Shown here piece after piece: positions 7,994 to 16,012 of a stretch of DNA of 21,964 nucleotides. The DNA is from an uncultured Muribaculaceae bacterium (GTDB lineage Bacteria > Bacteroidota > Bacteroidia > Bacteroidales > Muribaculaceae), in NCBI GenBank assembly GCA_938039795.1, contig CALHWU010000129.1, positions 1-21,964 on the forward strand, in the 5' to 3' direction. Each line of letters begins with the position of its first letter. The stretch's first letter is position 1. The notes under the pieces are model-generated. The model was given only the letters and a program-made list of their open reading frames with translations, was not told the origin of the DNA and ran no database searches. Made by a program: the position numbers and the translations under genes.

Positions 7994-9436
7994 TTATTTA
8001 AGACTATGGATGGTGCGCAGCCGCGCCACAGGTATACCGGCCTTCTCCCGGTACTTCGCCACCGTACGCCTTGCGATGTCATAACCTTTGGAGCGGAGGG
8101 CCGCAGTCAGCGCTTCGTCGCTCAACGGCGAACGCTTGTCCTCTTCTCCGACCAAATGCCTTAACGCTGCCATTATCTCCAGCGTGGACGCATCGCTGTC
8201 GCTCTTTGGCCGCTCGTTGAAGAAAAACTTCAGAGGATACACGCCGCCGGCCGTGGCTACGTATTTGCCCTGGGTAGCCCTGCTCACCACCGATATATCA
8301 TATCCGGTATCCGCAGCGATATCCTTGAGGATCATAGGGCGCAGCATGAGCTCGTCGTCGGTGAGAAAGAAATCTCTCTGATGGCGCATGATAGCCGTCA
8401 TAACCCTCCAGAGTGTCTCCCTACGCATTCCGATCGCCTTGATGAAATCGGATGCCGAGTCGCGACGGCTTTTCAGAAATGTTATGGCGTCAGCCTCCCG
8501 ACGCGGCGTGCGGGGAGTGACCTCTATGTTTCCCACATCGAATGTGCGTTCGATCGCCAGATGCGGTATATTGTCGGACATACTGAGCGACAGTCTATTA
8601 CCATCGGCCTCAACATAAAAGTCGGGGGTGATGTGGGCCGCTCTCAGTTCCGCTTCGCTTTCTCCCCCCTCGAACGTGGCGCCCGGTTTCGGGTTAAGAG
8701 TGCGGATCAGTGCTATAGCGGCTTTCAGACGTTCTTCTGTGAGCGATGCGGCTGAAAGCAGACGTTCCATCTTCATGCCAGCGAACAGATCGAAGCAATG
8801 AGTGATGATCTCAGTGGCGTCGGCCACATCCTGTTTCGGCTCCATGCGCCTTAGCTGCAGCAGCAGGCAGTCGCGCAAGTCGGAAGCACCAACCCCTGCC
8901 GGATCGAGGGAGCGCACAGCCTCAAGAGCCCTACGCATATCCTCCATGGTCACTTCCATACCTGTCTGCACCTCCAGATCCTCCCGCACGAGCGGCAGAG
9001 GCCGTGTCAGATACCCGTTGCCGTCGAGACTCCCCGCTATGAATGATGCTGTATCGAGATCGCGACCTGCGACGCCGCTTTGTCGGAGCTGCCCGGTCAG
9101 ATAAGACATGAGTGTTTCACCTTCCTGCCGTGTGTCCGGATCAAAAAAAGCATTTCCCGCGGGACCGTTGTTGGCTTCGAGCCTGTATGAGGGCACATCA
9201 TCCTCCGACCCATAGTCGGCCAGCATCATCTGCTCGGCTGTCTCGCCCGATTCTTCGCCTGAAGGGACGGTATCGTCGGGCGAGGCCTCAAGCGCGGGGT
9301 TCTCGTCAAGCTCGCGGCGCACCTCGTCTTCGATTTCAGCCGTTCCCATCTCAAGCAGGCGCACATACTGCACCTGCACCGGCGAGAGAGTCTGGCGGAG
9401 TTGCTGTTTCTGGGTCAGCTTTAACGATTCTTCCAT
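7994..9436 (-). CDS. rpoN: RNA polymerase sigma-54 factor RpoN
   Basis: The 480-residue product matches the usual RpoN length (about 477 in E. coli). Region I is the Gln/Leu-rich start with QKQQLRQTLSPVQVQYVRLLEM, which contacts activators. It is followed by an acidic linker rich in Glu/Asp, the core-binding region (about 110-300), the helix-turn-helix that reads the -12 element, and the RpoN box ARRTVAKYRE at 455-464, which binds the -24 element. Sigma-54 needs an AAA+ activator to open promoters; none is encoded in this window. It starts 25 bases downstream of legB and precedes the PAP2-like gene by 31 bases, so it is probably made from the same transcript as the surface-glycan genes wzi and legB. 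Confidence 0.97.
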   Translation of the reverse strand: MEESLKLTQKQQLRQTLSPVQVQYVRLLEMGTAEIEDEVRRELDENPALEASPDDTVPSGEESGETAEQMMLADYGSEDDVPSYRLEANNGPAGNAFFDPDTRQEGETLMSYLTGQLRQSGVAGRDLDTASFIAGSLDGNGYLTRPLPLVREDLEVQTGMEVTMEDMRRALEAVRSLDPAGVGASDLRDCLLLQLRRMEPKQDVADATEIITHCFDLFAGMKMERLLSAASLTEERLKAAIALIRTLNPKPGATFEGGESEAELRAAHITPDFYVEADGNRLSLSMSDNIPHLAIERTFDVGNIEVTPRTPRREADAITFLKSRRDSASDFIKAIGMRRETLWRVMTAIMRHQRDFFLTDDELMLRPMILKDIAADTGYDISVVSRATQGKYVATAGGVYPLKFFFNERPKSDSDASTLEIMAALRHLVGEEDKRSPLSDEALTAALRSKGYDIARRTVAKYREKAGIPVARLRTIHSLK

Positions 9437-9461
9437 TATAGGCTTCTGTTATTGCCCTTTG

Positions 9462-10454
9462 TCAGACGTTGTAAATATCCCACTTATATTTTGCAAGGTT
9501 TTCCGGCCTGACAAACCAGTCGATTGTACGCTGCAGGCCTTCCTCCAGACTGACGAGCGGGCTCCAGCCGGTCAGCTCACGCAGCCGGGTGCTGTCGCCG
9601 CAAAGGCGGAACACTTCGCTCTTGCCGGGCCGCAGACGCTGAGGGTCGGTGACATAAGTGACATCCCTGCCCATCAGCCGGGCTATGGTCTGAAGCGTGT
9701 GAAGCATAGTGACCTCTGTGCCGGTGGCTATATTATACTCCTTGCCCTCCACGCCCTCGGCTCTCGCGAGAGCAAGAAAACCACGCGCAGTGTCAGTGAC
9801 GAAGTTGAAGTCGCGCGTAGGAGTCAGATCGCCGGTCTTGATCTCGGTGGCTCCGTTGGCTATCTGGGTTATGATCGTGGGTATGATGGCGCGGGCGCTC
9901 TGGCGCGGGCCGTAGGTGTTGAACGGACGGGCGATCACCACCGGAGTGGAGAATGCATTGTAAAAGCTGAGCGCGAGCGCGTCGGCGCCAATTTTGGTCG
10001 CCGAATATGGCGACTGAGGCTGGCGGGGATGATGCTCGGTGATAGGCACCTCGATCGCCGTGCCGTATACCTCCGAGGTCGAGGTCACGATAATGCGTCT
10101 CACTCCGCAGTCGCGCGCTGCCTGCAGCATGTTGAGCGTGCCGCGTATATTCGTATCGACATAGCTGTCTGGAGCCACATAGCTGTAGGGAATGGCGATA
10201 AGAGCCGCAAGATGGAATACGGTGTCGACATCACGGGATATCATGCGGCAGAATGCCGGATCGCGCACATCTCCGCTGACGATCTCCAGACGCCCGTCGC
10301 GCGGCAGATCCTCAAGCCATCCGTTGATGCCGAAAGAGTTGTAAAGGCTCAGCGCTCTCACGCTGTAGCCTTCATCTAAAAGCAGCTGCGTTAGATGCGA
10401 GCCGATAAAACCGTCGGCGCCTGTGACAAGCACCCGTGTGTGTTCGTTTTGCAT
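9462..10454 (-). CDS. legB: NAD-dependent sugar-nucleotide 4,6-dehydratase, LegB-like
   Basis: An extended short-chain dehydrogenase (330 residues) with the Rossmann motif TGADGFIG (11-18), the TSTSEVYG active-site strand (124-131) and the catalytic YxxxK pair Tyr150/Lys154 in SPYSATKIGAD. The stretches LYNSFGINGWLED, LAALIAIPYSYVAPDSYVDTN and RPFNTYGPRQSARAIIPTIITQI are characteristic of LegB, which makes the 4-keto-6-deoxy intermediate from GDP-GlcNAc (Campylobacter) or UDP-GlcNAc on the way to legionaminic acid. I chose ATG 10454: it lies one base after the stop of the lipoprotein gene and starts right before the Rossmann strand; the longer upstream reading overlaps that gene. Plain UDP-GlcNAc dehydratases for other sugars are the main alternative, but legF and a ptmE-like gene nearby favour LegB. 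Confidence 0.85.
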   Translation of the reverse strand: MQNEHTRVLVTGADGFIGSHLTQLLLDEGYSVRALSLYNSFGINGWLEDLPRDGRLEIVSGDVRDPAFCRMISRDVDTVFHLAALIAIPYSYVAPDSYVDTNIRGTLNMLQAARDCGVRRIIVTSTSEVYGTAIEVPITEHHPRQPQSPYSATKIGADALALSFYNAFSTPVVIARPFNTYGPRQSARAIIPTIITQIANGATEIKTGDLTPTRDFNFVTDTARGFLALARAEGVEGKEYNIATGTEVTMLHTLQTIARLMGRDVTYVTDPQRLRPGKSEVFRLCGDSTRLRELTGWSPLVSLEEGLQRTIDWFVRPENLAKYKWDIYNV

Positions 10455-10455
10455 A

Positions 10456-10896
10456 TCAGTAAAGTTTCTTGAGGTAATATTTATATTCAGTCCCTTCATC
10501 GGAGAGCCGGCTCAGGCAGGCGTTGCTCCCTGTGAGGCTTAATATTCTCAGCGTATTGACCGGGATCCATGGAATATGAAGTTCGGGCACATAACCTGCT
10601 GACTCCTCGTCGGGGTTGATCTCCAGGATGAGAGCTCCCTCTTCTTCATGCCATGAGCACCAGTAGGCAGTGTAGGAGTGATGGTCATATTGCGTGCGGC
10701 TCTCCATCACATGGCTCTGGAATTTCAGCACCACATTGCCGTCATACTCCGCCAGCGGAGCGCCGTCGGCGTCAATGCCGGTCACCTGCCATGTGCCGAA
10801 CCAGGGGCCGATATCACCGTTGTTGTGCGTGCATCCCGACATGCCACAGAGCAGAAGCGCTATTATTATCAACCGTGACTGTAGTCTCATTTCCAT
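10456..10896 (-). CDS. Small lipoprotein, possible lipocalin-like domain, function unknown
   Basis: A 146-residue protein with a short positively charged N-terminus, a hydrophobic stretch (IIIALLLCG) and a lipobox-like MSGC ending at Cys22, so it is likely a lipoprotein of the envelope. The mature part opens with GPWFGTWQVTGIDADGAPL, which resembles the first strand of lipocalin-like domains common in Bacteroidales lipoproteins, followed by beta-rich sequence with many aromatic residues and a YKYYLKKLY end. No enzymatic motif is visible. Its start overlaps the wzi stop by 10 bases and its stop lies one base before the legB ATG, so translation of the three is likely coupled. That context suggests a role with Wzi in placing surface polysaccharide, which is inference only. 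Met3 is an alternative start. Confidence 0.72.
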   Translation of the reverse strand: MEMRLQSRLIIIALLLCGMSGCTHNNGDIGPWFGTWQVTGIDADGAPLAEYDGNVVLKFQSHVMESRTQYDHHSYTAYWCSWHEEEGALILEINPDEESAGYVPELHIPWIPVNTLRILSLTGSNACLSRLSDEGTEYKYYLKKLY

Positions 10897-12410
10897 AGTC
10901 CGCTATATGTTAGACGAATAGAAGCGGCCGACGCGTTTGCCGGCAGACGGCCCCGGTCGATGGCCGCCTGCAGCCCTACAGCAAGGCCGGGCACACTGCG
11001 CAGCGGCACCGAGGCCTCGGCCATGACGGAAGTGGAATGACGGGGCGGGATCATGGCCTCGTAGCCGTTGCCGTAGGCTTTGCGCCATCCGGCGAGCAGA
11101 CGGTAATCCACGGCGCCGATACGTCCGGCCACGCCCACATGGACGCCACGCATGCGGTTGCCGGCAAAAGACATATGTCCGTCGGTATTGTATATGGGGC
11201 TCATCACCGATGCGCGCCCCATGCCCATGCCGTAATATGCATAGGCATTATAATATGAGTTATTGTAATAATCGTCGGCGCCCGTGGCCTCGCTGGTGAT
11301 TGAGGTCGACGGATGATCTCCGGGGGCCCAGTGTATGGGGCCGCTCTGATTGGTCAGATCCAGATACTCAATCACCGCACTGCCTACAAGTGCGTCAGCA
11401 TCGGGCGACCTGAACTCTACGCCCCAGAGACCGTCCCAGCCGTTAAGTTTCGCCATGCCCGAGCCGTCCTCCCAGATCCACTGGAAGTAGCCCGACAGAC
11501 GGTATTCACCGGGAAGTTTCAGGGTGGCCTTCAGATCCCACGTGCCAAGCGTATTCCCAAGTACGAAATCCTCGGCGCCTTTCTCTACTGGCGCGAGAAT
11601 CTTGATGAAGTCGATGAATTTATGACCTCGATGATCTACGGCAATCAGCTGACCATCGCGATAATATGCAGTGGAACCTCCGAACTGTGAGAAGCACTGG
11701 GCGCCGAACATCACGCTCAGAGGCTGTCTGGGATCTGTGCGGAAATGCATACGGCGGTATACCATCCATTCGCCGCTGGCCACATGTCCGTTGTAAAGAG
11801 CTGAATGATCGCGCCACCATCCGTCGTCAGCAAAACGTCCATATTCCAGTTCGCCAGATATCTGCAGCCATCCGCGCGTCAGAGGCACGGGTTGATAGTC
11901 AATAAAACCGCCTCTGAATCCTGGGATCGGCCGAGCGTTGGCCGACCAGATAAGATCGCCTCCCGACAACCGGTCGCTGACTATGGGCGACCCCTCTTTT
12001 TTCATCCCTGCCGAAAACACCAGCGAACGCCATTTCAGTTCGGCATAAAGCTGCTGTATCCATAGTCGGGACGGGGTGCGCCGATTGACGCCCCAGCTCC
12101 CGCCCGCCGCGTCATAACGCTGATAATCCACCGGCGAGGTATATCCGCCCCATACCTCCAGGCCGTATCCATAGCTGAAGCGGCGTGATCGGTCCATCGG
12201 CCGTACAGCTCCGGCCGACACCAGAACGTTGGCTGACGACGACAAGGTGCCCCACCGGTTGGCCGCCATATAAAGCGGCGCGAAATCACCGCCCCCGGCC
12301 GAAGCCTCGACTGAGGTCTCAAACCTGAGCCCGCTGAGCGCGGAGGGGTGATCCGCCCTGCACGCCAGTGCGCCGGACATGGCCAATATGAGTAAAAAGT
12401 ACCTTTTCAC
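10887..12410 (-). CDS. Wzi-family outer-membrane beta-barrel protein (capsule assembly)
   Basis: A 507-residue protein with a signal peptide (KRYFLLILAMSGALAC) and repeated amphipathic beta strands typical of a barrel. Recognisable Wzi-family (Caps_assemb_Wzi) segments are FAPLYMAANRWGTLSS near the N-terminus, LWIQQLYAELKWRSLVFSAGMKKE, WLQISGELEYGRFADDGWWRDH and, near the end, NRMRGVHVGVAGRIGAVDYRL. E. coli Wzi is a surface lectin that holds group 1 capsule on the cell; Bacteroidales carry many paralogues near polysaccharide genes. The start is GTG 12410. An upstream Met at codon 11 would lose the charged end of the signal peptide, so I kept GTG. A TAATTTTG box on the - strand (12422-12415) is only a few bases from the start, which would imply a very short or absent leader. 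It heads the - strand gene series. Confidence 0.85.
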   Translation of the reverse strand: MKRYFLLILAMSGALACRADHPSALSGLRFETSVEASAGGGDFAPLYMAANRWGTLSSSANVLVSAGAVRPMDRSRRFSYGYGLEVWGGYTSPVDYQRYDAAGGSWGVNRRTPSRLWIQQLYAELKWRSLVFSAGMKKEGSPIVSDRLSGGDLIWSANARPIPGFRGGFIDYQPVPLTRGWLQISGELEYGRFADDGWWRDHSALYNGHVASGEWMVYRRMHFRTDPRQPLSVMFGAQCFSQFGGSTAYYRDGQLIAVDHRGHKFIDFIKILAPVEKGAEDFVLGNTLGTWDLKATLKLPGEYRLSGYFQWIWEDGSGMAKLNGWDGLWGVEFRSPDADALVGSAVIEYLDLTNQSGPIHWAPGDHPSTSITSEATGADDYYNNSYYNAYAYYGMGMGRASVMSPIYNTDGHMSFAGNRMRGVHVGVAGRIGAVDYRLLAGWRKAYGNGYEAMIPPRHSTSVMAEASVPLRSVPGLAVGLQAAIDRGRLPANASAASIRLTYSGLWK

Positions 12411-12434
12411 ACCCCAAAATTACTAATAATTATC

Positions 12435-12442
12435 TATATTTG
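12435..12442 (+). promoter_or_regulatory. Putative -7 box (TATATTTG) of a Bacteroidota promoter for the antiporter gene
   Basis: TATATTTG fits the Bacteroidota TAnnTTTG -7 consensus and lies 28 bases before ATG 12471, in the 60-base gap between divergent wzi and the antiporter gene. No convincing -33 TTTG element is seen at the expected distance, so support is moderate. Confidence 0.45.
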
Positions 12443-12470
12443 CCGTCAAATATTCGTTTATTCATCAGAT

Positions 12471-13457
12471 ATGATACTGGATATAGTCTATCTCGTAATC
12501 GGCCTGGCGCTTATTCTGCTGGGCGCCAACTGGCTCACCGACGGGTCGGCAGCCATTGCAAAACGCTTCGGCATCTCCGACCTGGTCGTAGGTCTGACTG
12601 TAGTGGCTTTCGGCACTTCGGCGCCTGAACTGGTGATTTCAGTCATGTCAGCGCTCAACGGCTCGGCCGGACTGGCCATAGGCAACGTTGTCGGCTCAAA
12701 CATCTTCAACATACTGATGATCATAGGCATTACCGCCATAGTCAAGCCAATCAGGGTGGAGAAATCGGTGATGACCAACGAACTGCCGCTGACGCTCCTG
12801 TCGTCGGTCGTACTTCTGGCCATGGGCAATGCCGTGATTCTCAACGGAGCATCAGAGTCGGTGCTCACCCGTGTCGACGGCATACTGTTGTTGCTGTTTT
12901 TCGCCATATTCATGCGCTACACCTTCGCCCAGGCACATGCCTTGCCGGAACCCGCAGCCGATCCCGCTGCCAAAGACGTATCGCAGAAACCGCCCATATC
13001 AACAGCTAAAGCGATCATGCTTGTAATAGCCGGACTGGCCGGACTTGTCGGTGGCGGCAACCGCTTTGTAGCCGGAGCATCAGGCATAGCGTCCGGACTC
13101 GGCGTCAGCGAGGCCGTGATAGGCCTGACAATCGTGGCCATGGGGACCTCGCTGCCCGAACTCGCGGCTTCGATTGTGGCGGCTCTCAAAGGGAAGTCGG
13201 ATCTGGCCATCGGCAATGTGATCGGTTCATGCATATTCAACGCATTCTTCATACTCGGCACGGCCGCCACCATCAGCCAGCTGCCGTTCGGCACGATCGG
13301 CAACGTCGACCTGCTCACTCTTTGCGGTGCGTCGCTTTTATTCCTGATTTTCGCCCGTGTCTATCGCGTGCTCACCATCACCCGCGCCGAAGGAGCTCTC
13401 ATGACCGCCGGCTATGTGGCCTATACCGCATGGCTTATCATCCAGACCATCAAATGA
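12471..13457 (+). CDS. Calcium/sodium antiporter of the CaCA family (YrbG-like)
   Basis: A 328-residue membrane protein with about ten hydrophobic segments and the two inverted alpha repeats of the Ca2+:cation antiporter family. Repeat 1 has GLTVVAFGTSAPELVIS (41-57) and AIGNVVGSNIFN (69-80). Repeat 2 has GLTIVAMGTSLPELAAS (218-234) and AIGNVIGSCIFN (246-257). The acidic ion-binding residues Glu53 and Glu230 are in place. In repeat 2, Cys replaces the usual Asn of GSNIFN. The protein would exchange Ca2+ against Na+ or H+ across the inner membrane. A charged loop (about 155-180) separates the halves, as expected. It is the first gene of the + strand set and ends 10 bases before legF. A link to glycan synthesis is not implied. 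Confidence 0.93.
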   Translation: MILDIVYLVIGLALILLGANWLTDGSAAIAKRFGISDLVVGLTVVAFGTSAPELVISVMSALNGSAGLAIGNVVGSNIFNILMIIGITAIVKPIRVEKSVMTNELPLTLLSSVVLLAMGNAVILNGASESVLTRVDGILLLLFFAIFMRYTFAQAHALPEPAADPAAKDVSQKPPISTAKAIMLVIAGLAGLVGGGNRFVAGASGIASGLGVSEAVIGLTIVAMGTSLPELAASIVAALKGKSDLAIGNVIGSCIFNAFFILGTAATISQLPFGTIGNVDLLTLCGASLLFLIFARVYRVLTITRAEGALMTAGYVAYTAWLIIQTIK

Positions 13458-13467
13458 CAATAACACT

Positions 13468-14160
13468 ATGATCTCAGACACACTCGTCATCATCCCGGCC
13501 CGCGGAGGCAGCAAGGGGATACCCGGTAAAAACATCCGCCCGCTCGCAGGCAAACCGCTGCTTCTCTACACTGTGGATCTCGCCCGCGAGCTGTTTCCCG
13601 ACAGCCACATCATCCTGTCGACCGACTCGGAAGAGATAGCCATGACAGCACGCACGGCCGGACTCCCGGTACCATATATGCGCCCCCCCGAACTGGCAAC
13701 CGACAGTGCCCCGACACGCGATGCCCTGCTCCACGTGATGGACTGGGCCGACGCCCGCGGCATACCCTACGACAAGGTATGCCTGCTCCAGCCCACATCG
13801 CCGCTCCGCACAGCCGACGACATCACTCGCTGCATCAGCCTCTACACCGCCGACATCGACATGGTCACCACTGTAAAACCCGCCGCCACCAATCCCTACT
13901 ACAACTGCTATGAGACCGACGCCGACGGTTTCCTCCACATTTCCAAAGGCGACGGGTGCATAGTGCGTCGCCAGGAGGCTCCCAAGGCATGGGAATTTTC
14001 AGGATCGGTCTACATCATCAATCCCGCCTCGCTCCGCTCCTGCGAGATGGGGCGCATGAAGCGCTGCGTGCCGGTGGAAGTCCCCTCCGAGCGCAGCGTC
14101 GACCTCGACACCCCCCTCGACTGGGCCGTCGCCGAGACCCTCATCGCCACTCGCTCATAA
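13468..14160 (+). CDS. legF: CMP-nonulosonate cytidylyltransferase, LegF/NeuA family
   Basis: A 230-residue nucleotidyltransferase with the CMP-sialate synthetase P-loop-like motif IPARGGSKGIPGKNIRPLAGKPL (9-31), the LLQPTSPLRTADDI motif, and an EFSGSVYIINPASL segment near the end. Enzymes of this group activate 9-carbon sugars (Neu5Ac, legionaminic or pseudaminic acid) with CTP; those of about 230 residues in loci with LegB and a PtmE-like enzyme are mostly LegF (PtmB). I chose ATG 13468 rather than the longer frame from 13414, because it begins MISDTLVIIPARGG as in relatives and avoids overlap with the antiporter gene. The product could be CMP-legionaminate or another CMP-nonulosonate; the sequence alone does not settle this. 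The next gene starts 21 bases downstream. Confidence 0.87.
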   Translation: MISDTLVIIPARGGSKGIPGKNIRPLAGKPLLLYTVDLARELFPDSHIILSTDSEEIAMTARTAGLPVPYMRPPELATDSAPTRDALLHVMDWADARGIPYDKVCLLQPTSPLRTADDITRCISLYTADIDMVTTVKPAATNPYYNCYETDADGFLHISKGDGCIVRRQEAPKAWEFSGSVYIINPASLRSCEMGRMKRCVPVEVPSERSVDLDTPLDWAVAETLIATRS

Positions 14161-14181
14161 GGATGCTAAATCTCAATCGGC

Positions 14182-14811
14182 ATGGAGTCATTTCTTATTC
14201 AGGGAGGTGGATATCGCAATCTCAAAGTCTATAAACTGGCCGAGATTATATATGATCTTTCGGTAATTTTCACCGAAAGATACGTCCGAATCGGCAGCAG
14301 GACACGCGACCAGATGGAGCAAGCTGCCCGTAGCGGCAAACAGAACATTGCCGAGGGAAGCACAGCTTCTACCACCTCTAAAGAAATGGAGATCAAACTG
14401 ACTAATGTCGCGAAAGCATCGTTAGAAGAGCTTTTGCTCGATTATGAGGACTATCTGCGCCAGAACCGGCTGTCGCAATGGGATAAAGACCATCAACGGA
14501 CACATAGTCTGCGGCAATATCTCAAAAGTGAAGATTTTGTTTCAAATCCGACAAGGTATGCCGATCAAATGAGTGCAGAGGAATATTGCAACCTATGCAT
14601 CACACTTATAAATCAAGCCACATATATGTTAAGGCGGATGATTGAACACCAGCAGGAGCAGTTTCTGCAACGAGGAGGGATCCGCGAACAAATGTATAAC
14701 GCGCGACTCAATTATAGACAACGTCAAAATTATAGAAAGAATCAGACAGCGCCGGGGCAGACATGTCAGACAAGTCCGACCCGTCCGACGAGTCCTACTG
14801 ATCCGACATAA
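14182..14811 (+). CDS. Four-helix-bundle protein of the 23S rRNA IVS/S23 type with a repeat-encoded tail
   Basis: A 209-residue protein. Residues about 9-165 match the Bacteroidales group called 'four helix bundle suffix domain' proteins: GGYRNLKVYKLAEIIYD at the start, the signature QAARSGKQNIAEGS at 47-60, then EIKLTNVAKASLEELLLDYEDYL. The fold is that of proteins encoded in 23S rRNA intervening sequences and of Avd proteins in diversity-generating retroelements; no reverse transcriptase is nearby. Their cellular role is not established. The last ~22 residues are a low-complexity tail of xPT triplets (SPTRPTSPTDPT) encoded by five 9-base repeats. The gene is less GC-rich than legF and ptmE on either side and separates two pathway genes, as if inserted between them. 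The start could also be a little downstream. Confidence 0.82.
   Translation: MESFLIQGGGYRNLKVYKLAEIIYDLSVIFTERYVRIGSRTRDQMEQAARSGKQNIAEGSTASTTSKEMEIKLTNVAKASLEELLLDYEDYLRQNRLSQWDKDHQRTHSLRQYLKSEDFVSNPTRYADQMSAEEYCNLCITLINQATYMLRRMIEHQQEQFLQRGGIREQMYNARLNYRQRQNYRKNQTAPGQTCQTSPTRPTSPTDPT
14764..14808 (+). repeat. Tandem 9-base repeat, five degenerate copies
   Basis: Five consecutive 9-mers related to AGTCCGACN lie at 14764, 14773, 14782, 14791 and 14800. They form the 3' end of the four-helix-bundle gene and encode a three-residue (xPT) periodic tail just before the stop codon. Confidence 0.8.
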
Positions 14812-14893
14812 TCCAAAGCGCCGAGGCAGCAACAAGAACGGCTACTGGATCGTCCACCGCCGCCCAGATGCCTGACTTTCGCAAAAAATTCGC

Positions 14894-14901
14894 TACTTTT
14901 G
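14894..14901 (+). promoter_or_regulatory. Putative -7 box (TACTTTTG) upstream of the ptmE-like gene
   Basis: TACTTTTG matches TAnnTTTG and lies 19 bases before ATG 14921. A matching -33 TTTG at the usual ~19-base spacing is not clear, so this is tentative. The rest of the 109-base spacer (14812-14920) shows no other element. Confidence 0.4.
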
Positions 14902-14920
14902 CAGAAATAAAAGCGATTGA

Positions 14921-15967
14921 ATGACAATGAAACGCCATATAATAACCGAAAACGCGACTATCATCGAGGCGCTCGACCGACTCAATGCGCTGTCGGGCGG
15001 GGTGATGACGCTGGCCGTCACCGACAATGAGGGTCGGATGACCGGGGCGCTCACCGACGGCGACATACGCCGCGGTTTGCTCGCCGGGGCAGCGCTGACC
15101 GACCCCGTCACCAGGGTGATGCACCGTCAGTTCCGGGCCATCACAGGGGAGCTGACCGACATCGCCACGCTGCGCGAGTTCCGCCGCCAGGGGATCCGCC
15201 TGATACCGCGTCTTGACGGCGACGGACGCATCGTGGAAATGATCGACACTACCCGCACCCGCTCTCAGCTGCCGCTGTCGGCAATCATAATGGCAGGCGG
15301 CAAAGGCGAGCGGCTCAGGCCGATGACTCTGACGCGCCCCAAGCCGCTGCTCGAAGTAGCGGGAAAAGCGATTATCGACTACAACACGGCGATGCTCCGC
15401 GCCAACGGCATAACCGACATTACGGTGACCGTCAACTATCTGGCCGAAGAGGTGGAGCGCCATTTCGCCACGGAGGGCCTCGGAGTGAAGTGCGTGCGCG
15501 AGTCGCAGCCGCTCGGCACCATCGGAGCCGCGGCGCTGATCGACGACCGTCCGGGCGATTTCACTCTGGTGATGAACTCCGATCTGCTGACCACCATATC
15601 GCTTGAGGACATGTGGCTGCGCCATGTGGCCGAAAACGCCGACATAACCATTGCAGCCATCCCCTACAATCTCTCGGTGCCATACGCGATACTGACCACC
15701 GACGGACTGAGCGTGACCGGGCTGGAAGAAAAGCCGTCATATTCCTACTACGCCAACGCAGGAATATACATCATTGCCAACAGGCTGCTCGACGCGCTTC
15801 CGCGCGACCGGCGCACCGACGCTACCGACCTGATAGGCCAGGCGATAGCCGACGGGCTCCGGGTGACATATTATCCCATATCCGGCACGTGGATCGACAT
15901 CGGCTCGCCGGCCGATTACCGTCACGCATGCGAACTGATGCAACACCACCGGAGCATGAACAGCTGA
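14921..15967 (+). CDS. ptmE: CBS-domain nucleotidyltransferase, PtmE-like (probable glucosamine-1-phosphate guanylyltransferase)
   Basis: A 348-residue protein with two parts. Residues about 5-112 are a pair of CBS domains (GVMTLAVTDNEGRMTGALTDGDIRRGL, then GIRLIPRLDGDGRIVEMI). Residues about 118-345 are a sugar-phosphate nucleotidyltransferase with the nucleotide-binding loop MAGGKGERLRPMTLTRPKPL (124-143), the VMNSDLLTT metal-binding Asp strand, a GLEEKP segment and TWIDIGSPADY near the end. This fusion is the layout of Campylobacter PtmE (Cj1329), which makes GDP-glucosamine at the start of the legionaminic acid route; general sugar nucleotidyltransferases are often misannotated as mannose-1-phosphate guanylyltransferases. 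The second ATG (14927) is a possible start. It is preceded by a TACTTTTG box and followed by obg after 45 bases. Confidence 0.8.
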   Translation: MTMKRHIITENATIIEALDRLNALSGGVMTLAVTDNEGRMTGALTDGDIRRGLLAGAALTDPVTRVMHRQFRAITGELTDIATLREFRRQGIRLIPRLDGDGRIVEMIDTTRTRSQLPLSAIIMAGGKGERLRPMTLTRPKPLLEVAGKAIIDYNTAMLRANGITDITVTVNYLAEEVERHFATEGLGVKCVRESQPLGTIGAAALIDDRPGDFTLVMNSDLLTTISLEDMWLRHVAENADITIAAIPYNLSVPYAILTTDGLSVTGLEEKPSYSYYANAGIYIIANRLLDALPRDRRTDATDLIGQAIADGLRVTYYPISGTWIDIGSPADYRHACELMQHHRSMNS

Positions 15968-16012
15968 GCGCTGCGCGGTGTTGATAGATTAACGACAAAA
16001 AAACAAGAAATC

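Noticed and set aside
9459..10379. 306-codon + strand frame opposite legB
   Set aside because: Long only because of the GC-rich codon pattern of legB; the protein has no motif and legB is clearly the real gene.
14182..14811. Accessory Avd protein of a diversity-generating retroelement
   Set aside because: The fold is similar, but no reverse transcriptase or template/variable repeat pair is seen in the window.
14825..14875. Apparent remnant of a coding sequence (reading ending GYWIVHRRPDA) before the ptmE-like gene
   Set aside because: Too short to identify and in a different frame from neighbours; could be chance in GC-rich spacer.
14795..15625. 276-codon - strand frame opposite the ptmE-like gene
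   Set aside because: No family features, His/Arg-rich composition typical of antisense of GC-rich genes, and the + strand gene has full CBS and transferase motifs.
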